A program made the position numbers and the translations under genes. Under the pieces are notes generated by a model. It made no database searches and was not told where the DNA came from. It worked only from the letters and a program-made list of their open reading frames with translations. DNA of 64,000 nucleotides from Glandiceps talaboti (Eukaryota; Hemichordata; Enteropneusta; Spengelidae): assembly GCF_964340395.1 (NCBI RefSeq), contig NC_135554.1, positions 21,342,592 to 21,406,591 of the forward strand, given 5' to 3'. Below, piece after piece: positions 27,666-39,310 of this stretch; position 1 is the first letter of the stretch, and each line of letters opens with the position of its first letter.

Positions 27666-30600
27666 AGGAGGGAGGGAGAGAGACAGACAGACAGAGACAG
27701 AGACAGAGAGATAGACTGGATGCCAACTGTGGTCTACTGTGGTCTAACCACAGTTAAAGTAAAAAAAAACTAAAAGTGAAGGTATAATCGTAACGATACT
27801 GTATCGGAACAAGACTAACAGACAGAGAGATAGACAAACACACAAACAAACACACAGAGCAAGGAGGAAAGGAGGAGAGAAGAAAATCTCAATCCCATAC
27901 ACCTATTTTATTTTAAATTAATAAATTATAGATTCAGATGTCCAATTGAAGCTTCCATCATGTGGACCTGATCTTCCCATTCCATTATCCAATGGTTATT
28001 GGAGTGACAACCTGACCTTTGTACCACTGATGTGCCAAAGTCAACAGTGGACACCAGATGATGCTGTAACATGTCTATCAGGGAAGCATTTGCATTTTTA
28101 TGGAGGTTCAAGTTTACAATCCAACCTGAAGGTGCTAAAGCCTTTTTTAGGTGATCATCTCAATGCTCAAGCAAATGTACTATTTCATGGTCAATTTGTA
28201 GCTCTACGAATGGGTATAATTAATCAGACATTAAGAGGGAACCCCTTTGAAGCTGATTACATTGATAAAATAGAATGTACGACCCATACACCAGTTTTAG
28301 TCATGAATTTCTGTTTTCATTTTGGATCATGGCCTTCAAGGGCCTATTTAGATAGACTCTTTGCTGCTAAATTAGCTCTGGTTCGACTAACAAAACGATG
28401 TCCTAATTCTATTATACTCTTTAAATTGTCCCATCCACGTTCCAAGGCAACTTTACAGCAATCTGTACATAGTGCTAATTATCGATTCTATGATATGAAT
28501 AGAATGGCTCGCAGGGTGTTAGGTGGTATTGGGATCCGATTCCTGGATGTCTGGGATCTAGTCTTATCTCATTCACATGAAAACGACATACATCCCCCTT
28601 CATTCATAGTTCAACAACAAATACATCTAATGCTCTCATTCATATGCCCACACATGGTGAAACAAAAGTAGTGCCAATGGTGTTGTAGCACAACTGATTT
28701 TATTTAATTCACTTCTTACTAGACAATTAAATCTGACGGAGCTTTCAGTCTTAAATTTGACATGATGATGAGATAACATTGATCATCTAATCACACCTTG
28801 AGTGGTGTATCGTCACATCTTGAGTAGTGTCTCATCGCTTCTTAAGTAGTGTATCATCTACTGTGGACACCCCTGGAAATATCACCACTAACTATTAGAT
28901 GTTTGGCCTAAAAAAATTGTTTGGTTCCGGTCACCCGATACCCACCTAGTTTTTCGATGCTGGCCATAAACACTTTTTATGGATTTGAGAAAAAAAAAAC
29001 ACCTAAAAATAGCGAAAATTGTGAAGTCTCGCAAGAAATAGTGGATGCGAAAACTGACATCAACTTATAAAACTGTTCTTCCAATCTGTAATGGCTGTAC
29101 ATCTGATGAGAAGAAACCAATAACACAGGAACCATTTGGAAAACAACGGAAAACATAACTACCAGAGCTAGACACTCAAAAACTTCAGTTGTTACAATAT
29201 TCTTTCTTTCGCCTTCCATATCTTTAATCCGACTGTGAGCGTGTTCGACCGAAGCTTCCAGGTTAACCACTCGAGTTGACATATTTGCTAATTTACTTTC
29301 AATAGCCGGAATTCCATCAGTTTGATGTTTTATATCAAGTAATAGCTTTAGAATGAGATCATTTTGACCTTTCACTGGTAACACCATTGCTTCCTTGCAA
29401 TTGATATCGGTAAACAGTTCACATAATTCTGTCTCACTGTCGGTTTCGCTTTCAAACACATTGCCGTGGGTGTGGTGTCATGAGGTTGAATATGTGACCA
29501 ATTTGTGAAACTTGCTATCACAGATGCCACCATACAGTGAGTGTAATTTGTGAAACTTGCTATCACAGATGCCACCCTACAGTGAGTGTAATGAGATCAA
29601 CATCCATTAATAGCTAGTATAAAAAAATTGCAATAATATTTTAGTTTGTGTCTGTATTAGTTTTCTGATAGTTGATATCTCACTGACATGTCAATAACAA
29701 GACGAAGATTGTAAGGTAAAGGGCCAATGTAGTGTTTCGCTTGAACTGGCCAAGCAAATTTTGTATACTCAAATCTTTGTTTTTAATAACTGGGTAATTT
29801 AGCAGGTAATGGTCTACTTGTTAGCTTATTTATGACATGGATATCTTTAACATTTCTTAAAATAGAACTCATTGGTTTATATGTGTACGCTGATATGTTC
29901 TCATTTGATTTCTCTATCTAATATGTGCATAGTGCTTTTAAGGTTAATCTGAGGTTTCAATGAATACATAATCTACATTAATAGATGACATTACTGAAAT
30001 GCTGTTTGGGACTGTTTTACATGGATAGGAGGATGTATTTGAGCTAAGCATTGGAAATTAAATTTTAACCACGCTGGAATTTATGTAGGCTAGCGTAATA
30101 GGAATCCACTCCTAATGTGGTGATGTACATGTAACTGATCTCTTTATTGAACCTAGAACTATAATGAAATTTGCAGAAAGAGAAAATGAGATTTCAAAAT
30201 GACAAGGCTATTTTTACATGATTCACACAAATTAACCAGTGGTCCAAATGTTCCACTGCAAATTTGAAATTACAAAACAGGTATTAAGATCCTGAGAAAT
30301 TGACAAGATTGAAGAAGTTGTAAACGAAAGATATGAAGAATTACTATGAACAGAAGATATAGCACCATATTATGCAAATGAGACAGCTGGCTCACATGCA
30401 GTCTGCCCAATATGCTAAATTCACTCCTCTTAATTTTTTGAGAACATAGCATATATCGTACAACAGCACAAATGGAACCCAGTATTTCTCTTGGGTTGTA
30501 AAACATGTACTATAAATGTACCAGCTACACCTCAACAGGATATGGTCTGAAATTGTGCATATTTTTCATCATTTTTGTTTCAAAATAAAAAGTTACACCT

Positions 30601-33600
30601 TACTGAAACATACCTAAACATCAGTAGTCGAGTCACTGGCAGAACTTTTACATTATAGGCTGGTATAATACCATATGAAATCTTTTTTCATCTGTCTTTT
30701 TCATTGTGGTGCTTGACCCCAACTCAAATGGTACAATGAACTGCACAAGCTTTAATGTGAATCATACTGTCTTCTTCTCTATCAACAAAAGGTCCAGGTG
30801 TTCATTGCCTTTTCACACAGTACAACTTTAAATAAATTTCTTTTGCTTTAATAAAACATCCATGGTGATAACTTAGCTTTTGGAATGCAGTTGTTTTATG
30901 TTATGGCAGGTCATTCGTTCAGCCTGAGGTCAACCCTAACTTTGTTGTGTGGAAACAACTCCAGAAGATGTATTTTGAAAGAGGTCCAGGGCATGTAGCC
31001 GCAATAAACCAATACTAGATAGTTTATCGTATTTATTGTGGACCCAATTTTGGAAGAAGTGTTCAGTTCCAGACATGTCCCTTTAATACCTCCAGAGTTA
31101 AAAAAAAAACTGCCGAGGAACCGGGAATAATATAGCCAGATAGTACGCAGAAAGCTGGGAAACCAGGGATAATGTAGCCAGATAGTACATAGAAAGCTGG
31201 GAAACCAGGGATAATATAGCCAGATAGTATACAGAAAGCTGGGAAACCAGAGCCAGATAGAATGCAAAAGCTGGGAAACCAGGGATAATATAGCCAGACA
31301 ATATACGGAAAGCTGGGAAACCAGGGATAATATAGCCAGATAGGTATACTACAGCATACAATATAATACTGTGACAGTGACAGCGTTCCTACCTGTATAT
31401 GGACAAGCTTAGCTGTGACTATTAATTGGTATGATAAGCCCTCAGATTACATTATAGGCAATTACAGAAAACAGTCTCGGGTGAGTTAGCTGGGATGAGT
31501 TGGCTTCAATGAAATAGACAATAACTTGGTGTCTCTTGAGACAAGGATTTACCTCAAGAAGTAGAAGTTGAATACATTAAGTTAACAAATCTACTACATT
31601 TGAATGAAAAAAAAAGCATTTCCTAGTTATCCATGGTTTTATTTTTTTGTAATTTAGACATAGTACACATTTGGTAAATAAGTATCTCAGCTAAGATGTG
31701 ATAAAACAAGTTTAATTTGTTTGTTTGATATCAGCTTCTATAATTATGTGAGAATGACAGTAGGTATTTAAATTTTTGTTTTCTAGCCTGGAATCCAGGT
31801 GAATGGGGGTATTGAATTCATTGAGATGGTGAAATTAAAATTCATATGGACTCCAGGCTTTTTGATTTCCTACTGGGAGCAGAAACATACTGGCCTTGTA
31901 TTCATAGCACTACATACTACTACATACTGGCCTTGTATTCATAGCACTACATACTACTACATACTGGCCTTGTATTCATAGCACTACATACTACTACATA
32001 CTGGCCTTGTATTCATAGCACTACATACTACTACATACTGGCTTTGTATTCATAGCACTACATACTACTACATACTGATTTGAAATTAATTGTGCTGTCT
32101 GAAACAATAAATTTTAGGTTATTTAGTTAGAAGTGTGTGGGGGGGGGGGGTCTGAGGCATAAGTATAAGACTTTAGTTTTTTATCCTACATTGAACTATT
32201 GATCTCGCCCCTTAGAAAATAGTGTGTTGGATTTTCTAACAAATGTCTGTCATTGATTTATTGATTTAAAGTTGATTGGTACCAAATCTTACTAAGATAT
32301 TGACTGATTTATGCACAGTAACAAGGTAAATGTAGCCATAGATGTGTCATATGTACTATATATTAAGACTTCTGACCGTATCGTGACTAAACATAGTTAT
32401 GCATCTAAGCACGAAACCTTTTCATGGGCAGGGTGTTCCTTCTATCTCAGATCACGAGTTTCAACAAGGAGGTCTTGAAATTGAACTTGAGTTAGTACTA
32501 TGGGAATGCTGTCAAAACTCTTAAGTCTGTGTTTGTTTATATTAGCCTAAGTTTTCTGTTAAATCTGTATTTTTCGATATTAGATTGTTCTCAGTTAATC
32601 TAAATTGTATTTTTCCATGTTCTCAGTCAGAGTGCAAGGCTACCATCAACGACAGAAACAGATTCCCTAATTCTCTTGACACACCAATAATTTATGAAAT
32701 ACAGTTGACCTCGGTAACAAGCTCTTGAGGGGAAAACTGGTACACATTTGTACTGTTATACCAGTGTGTTCCACAACGAATGTCGTGATCATAACACTAT
32801 AAATGTACAAAATGCATAATCTATAATTTATGCACAAAAATGCATACCCAGTAATTTATCATTTATGTACAAAATGCATATTTCATCATTTCTTTTCTAC
32901 TGAAAAAAAACAAACTATTGACAGTACTTACTTCAGCAACTCCTAAATCAGATATTTTGAGTGTTCCATCAGCTGTTAGTAGCAAATTTCCTGGTTTGAT
33001 GTCTTTGTGTATAATACCTTTGCTATGAAGATACTCTAAACCAACTCCAAGCTGTACAAAATACCTGCAACAATAAATTACATACACAGAGATGCATCTT
33101 TACACCGGAAACTTGAATACTCAATTCAGTATATATACAAACACAATAATATAATCAGCTTGGCATTCTTCACCTTACAATCTCAGATATCTTACATACT
33201 AAAGACATTTAACATAAATTTTCAAATTCTACAATACACTACTTTACTATCATTGAATAAGAATTCCAAATATTTTAGCTGCATTCTACTGTGGGTAATT
33301 TCACATTGAAGTGCATATGAAAAACCCATCACTTACATAAAATGTGAATGCTTACAGACCTGCAGTGCATCACTATGACTGCACACATTTTATGAGTACG
33401 GCGGCACTTACTACCAGTATATGAAATGGAATTTTTTTTTTTGAAAACGAATAACTGATGAAATTATTTGAGTAGAGTAATATTGTTTGGTTGGCTTGGT
33501 GATACTACTGTCATCAGTTAAAGGTGAAAAGATGCTCCTAGTATGTAATTAAAACTGTTTTTTTTTTTTGTATACATGAAAACAAAATGTCTATGTTGAA

Positions 33601-36600
33601 CACAGATAGTATACTCCAAACCCTATCAAATCAGCAGGTTTCATAAATAACCTGGTTGTTCTTTAATCAAAATTTGTGAATTACTTTCATCATACTCTAT
33701 ATTACACATTTAATTTTTGCTGACCATGTTTTATTTAATATCCATTCATCTACATAACAAACAAAACGTCAACATATTCACAGCCCAGAGACTTAGCTAT
33801 CTGGCCTGACAATGTCGAGTCAGCATGTCGATCCAGGAAGCCACATATTAAAACCCATTGATTCATAATAACAAACAAGATGTTACTTTTCCAACATATT
33901 TAGCCCACAGACTTGGCTATCAGACTTGACAATGTCTAGTCAGTATTTCCAGCCCGATATCCAAGTCTCGGGGGAATACAATATATCCCAATATTTCATA
34001 CATTATAATTTATAAATATGGTGTTTGGTGTTGTTCTATATATTAAAACTAAATATCCATTAATTTAAATAACAAATAAATGTCACTTTTCCAACATATC
34101 TAGCTCAGACACTTGGCTATCTCGCTTGAAAATGTCCAGTTAATTTATGAAGGCAGGAAGCCAAGTTTCAGGGCCAAGACATATCACAATATTTCATAAA
34201 TTATAAATATGATGTTTTGTGACGTAGATAGTAAATGGGTCCCTGATGGCAATATTCTTCCAGGCTATGTCACTTAATGAGTCCTTTGTGGGATTCCAGT
34301 ATCTCATTATTACCATATATTCCTCCTTATGACTGCATTGGTGAACACCAAATTGCAAGTCAAATGGTTTGATATAGTAGGACAGCGCAGTATATGGAGC
34401 AGCTATATGCTATTTATATATACTAACTACATGACTACATATCCACGTGACAAAGTCAACCTTCATATCAGAACACCTGGCATTCATGGTTCTACAGACT
34501 AAATACTTATTATACATCATAAATCAATTCTTTTTGTGATTTGAACTGACTCTTATCTTATTCTCAGCAAATATTAAAACAATAAATCATTATATTTGAA
34601 CCATAAATGCCCTATGTTAAACTAGTTGACCTAAAATCACAAGATAAGTTCTGAACCGCTATAAATATCTGATTAAGATTGACAATAATCAATTTGTTTT
34701 AGAACTGAATTATTAGAAACCTTGCACTGCATGTGACCTTTGACCTAACTTTTAAAATCAATTATCTCAACAGTTAAAAGTTGACCTAGTTGTTGACATC
34801 ATAGTTGACTTGTTCACAGCGAGCTATAATGTTAAATGTTATGACCCCTTGATTAAACTGTGCACTTATGGATATTAAAGAGGTAAAGTCTGTAATGGAT
34901 GCCCAATTTTGACTAAAATTAGTGTATAAAAGCAACTGCACAAAACACTCTCAAACTCATTTAGAAACAAATCCGAGCTGACACACTATACTAGAGATGT
35001 TGAATTACTAGTATGTACAAAGAGGCTTGGAAAATGAGAGAGTAGTGGTTTCTAGAATTTATTGGTAACCCCAAAAAATGTAGTCATTGTGTCACTTTTA
35101 TCATATATGAACTTCTCGTGAGAGTTGTACCAGTTTCTAGACATGACTCAACATAGTATAGTTGTTGGAATAACATTTTAGGATATCTAAATATGAAACA
35201 AAAGTAACCAGCAAAGACCATCAAGTTACAGACTGTGTCCCTTTAAATAAAAGTAGCCACTAAGATTATCAAGTTACAGACTGTATCCTTTTAAATAAAA
35301 GTAGCCACTAAAGACCATCAAGTTACAGACTATGTCCCTTTAAAGTTTAATAACTCTTGTAATGTGGTTTGCATCAGCCAACCAGTGCAAGGCTTCCAAT
35401 TAAGACTAAAATTTATTGCTACATATCATGTGAATTCTTGTATGAATCTAGAAAGATAACTATCGGTAGTCTGCGGTGAATATCAAGTCCTTCAAAACCA
35501 TTTCACAACTTAAGCTTGAGTGAGTTGAAAAAGATTTTCACAGCTTTTACACTGTTTGGGCACCAGGAAGGTGATTTAGCAAGGGACTATTAAATAACAT
35601 AAACTGTATGATTTTGAATCACATGGTTTAGTGGGAACCATGGTAACAAAAGAAGGGAGTCAGGTTAAACTTGCACAGATTTCCATGTCTTTTAACAAGG
35701 TATGGAAATCTGTGCAAGTTGTAATTTTTTTGGTACCAAAATTTTGGAAGGCGAGCCCTGGTAACAGTTCCTCAGTCCTGGGGATATAGATTTTACCTAC
35801 TGACAGCCTTTAACAATAACACTATATGTATGATGTAGAAGTAAGAAAGTTCAATGACTTTCAGATTCTGAGAGAAGTTGATCCAATACTGAATGAAGTC
35901 ACAGCACTGTGATAAAACATGTGACAAACCAAAATATAGAATATAATTTACATGTAATATCTCGATAACGCAACATCCTATTATTCACATAATGATAAAT
36001 CATATGATACAAGTACATTATGATTTTTTATTATCATAAAATCAGTAGATGATCTATGTGTGAAATTAATATCAAGGGTTTTCAAGTGCCAACACTAGTT
36101 TTCTAACCACATTTCTAACCTCACTGTCTGGTACGTTTTGGAACCAGTCCAGTGCAAGTCATAACTTATTCTGTCTTATCACAACATTCCAACAACTCAG
36201 TCTACAACAAGCCAGTTTCGTGAACTCTCTCCAGAATCACCACACTAGGAAGTAAAATGTGTTCAGTTATATCACCTATATCTCAAATTTCATTATAGAT
36301 GAAACAAAATGTCTTTACAGAGATTTTGATTTATCCAATTCACTATTCTTGAAGTTAACATTCATGCACATTTTGTAAACTTGCATAACCTCTATAAAAA
36401 TATGTTCAATCCTTATACATGTTCACACAATTATGGCTTCCCGTCAGATAGAGATAAATAAAATATCCAACTTACTTATGGGCCTGCCATATTGGAAATT
36501 TCTTCTCTGGAACACTTTCTAAAGTTTCTTGTAAACCACCTACACAATATTCCATGAAAAGGTACGTGGTCAGTGGTTAAAGAAAATGTCAATTTGTTGA

Positions 36601-39260
36601 AAGATGATTTACCATCAGATACAAGCAGTATCCTCCCCTAATAGAGAACTCAAATAATGATGACTCCTGGGGGTGGGAGGTAGGGTGTCTTAACCAGGAA
36701 AAGTGTGACCAGCGTGAGAAAATCCCCACACTTCTTTTCAGACATGAACAATGGCCCCTTTTCAGACAAAATTCAAGCTATTGTTACAGTTGTGATTCAA
36801 CAAGCAAAGAAAAAAATTGTGAATAGTTGCTTTGAACTCACTTTCCAGGGACCCCCTTTTCAGACAAAATAAATGCAAAAAGCACAACCCGTTTCAGAGT
36901 TGAATGCTCAAAAAGTATACCCTTTTCAAGGGCTACCGGGTATGTTTCAATCCCAGGTTATCACATTAATGTTATCTATCTATGTCGTCATAAGGATTAC
37001 ATAGGATTATTCTCTTGTTCAGGGCCCAACTTTTTCTACCGTTCAGCCAGACAATTATTTCTCACACCTAAATTTTAATCCTAAACCATAATGGGCCTTT
37101 AAGATGCCCACACCTATATAGCTTTTCAATGAGATCACCCCCACCCCACCCCCACCCAAGGTGACCACAACATTGTAATGACAGGTTTGACTTTGTAACA
37201 TTTGATTTCTAAACAATACAATCTTCAGTCTCCTGAAAGGTAGCGATTGTGGCATTTACAAACTAATATGATTACCTCTAGACTGCTTTGGCAGGATTTT
37301 AATGAAGATTAATATCATAGTTTGAATTATAATTTTCACTTTAATGATAGGGTGCCATGCTATAAATAGCAGGTTTTTTGCACCTCCTTGTGAGAGAACC
37401 TACCAGCATTTGTATCTGATAACAGTGATAGTCAGTATTAAACTATAAAGTCTGTGATAAAAATAGAAGTAATCAAGTCAATAGCTGTCCTGAAATAAAC
37501 AGTACGTGGTAATGTTTGACACAAGATTGTGTGAGGCAGTAGGGAGTGTTGAAATGTGCCTATTCACATACCTTTGAAATGGACAGTGTTGAAAAGGAAA
37601 TGTACAGATATTTTTGAAATGGAGATTGTGTTGAAAATAAAATGATTCCTTTCAAATGGAATGCGTAAAAATGTTGGAAAATAAATGTACAGATTCTTTT
37701 GAAACTGGTAAATGTGTTGAAACCCACTTCTTTACATGTGCTGAAACATACCACTGTACTAGATTCTTTACAAATGTTCTGAAAAGGTTTCTTCACCAGT
37801 TGTTAAGGAGTGCTATTGAGCTTTATGATTTGTGTTAAATCATGGTTTTGTATAGGAAGTACTGAAGAAACTGATCATCGTTCATCAAAGCAGCAAGCAT
37901 GATATGTCTTGTTATCATAGTATCATAAATTAAAAACTCTCTCTACATGCAAGTGAATGCTGATTATATTTTCAAAGTGAGGAAACATCTGATCTTATTA
38001 TCATTCAGCAGACAATATATAACGTTTTCTTCCGATTGCAATTATGAAAAGAACATTGGTAACAGAAAGGAAAATCTGAAGAAGAAAAAAATGTCACTGT
38101 TTTGCGATCTAAATTGTATTGTTAAATTACTTCTTGTAATTTAACATACTACAATTATCAACACATCAAATAAAGACTATCCTGTTTCAATAAAGGAGAC
38201 AATATATTTCTAATAAAACTACATTTGACACTTGATGTGAAATAATTACCATAATTATAATACAGTAATTGTTGGATAATAACAATGACAGCAATAGTGT
38301 TTGTTGTATATGAGATTAACATGGGTGTACACAAAAAGTGCCTCTGACATCAAAATCAATTATTTGTACATGTACGAACCCATCAATGCTATTGTGATAT
38401 GCTATATGCTCTTGTCAGGGCCAAAGTCATCATTAAAATAATACAAGATGGATTTCACGTAAGTATTTGAAATTTAGAAATAACATTGTCTCTACTTCGC
38501 CCATGTTCCTTTAAGACTTAGAATACTATTTTTCTTCTGTCTGACATACACACTTTTATCTGTCAAATGTAATTATTAATGTTTTTTAACAATCACGATG
38601 AATTTTCATTTGAAGAAATGAACTTTTAAATTATGGCATATGTCAAGGAGACATGAAACACACTTCAGGAACTTCTTCCTAACAATTGTATTATTACAAT
38701 GAAAACATACCCGAGTGTAAGAGGTTCAGGGGTTTGACACTTTGTTACTTATTATCTACAGACTTCATAGATACATACAATCGCAGACCACTATAGTGGT
38801 CTGAGATACAATGTTGTAATTTGTCTGACTATTTGTTTTGTTTGGGTTCATAACTCTGGTTAATCATTGTATAGATTTACAGTAAACATGACAAAAATGT
38901 CACTAGTTATGATAAATGTGTTATCTCTTGATATACCGGTAGGTTACGATATACAAAGGAATAGTCAATCTTGTATTCTCGCCAATTAGAATTTCATGTC
39001 TGTTACATCGTGGCTAAAATTAGACAAGGCCTTGGCAGGAAATAAGAGTGACTTTGTGATTACTCATACTATGAATGTGTGAAAAAAAATTAGCATTTTT
39101 TATATCAAAAATAAAAATGATGTCATTAGCATATCAATCAACAATGAAAATGAAAATCAATATATTCATATCACATACACATATTTAAATTCATCACGGT
39201 TTATAAACACGATTTAATATAAAAAAAGGTGATGCAAGACTGCTACCCACTGTAGATCAC

Positions 39261-39310
<50 letters not shown>

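Noticed and set aside
27509-27757. RQTDRQ-rich open frame
   Set aside because: Low-complexity GA/GACA repeat in an NXPE intron.
36566-36600. A missing or mis-assembled acceptor for STK11 exon 3
   Set aside because: The absence of AG is explained by an AT-AC intron: the donor at 39424-39429 and the branch site both match U12 signals.
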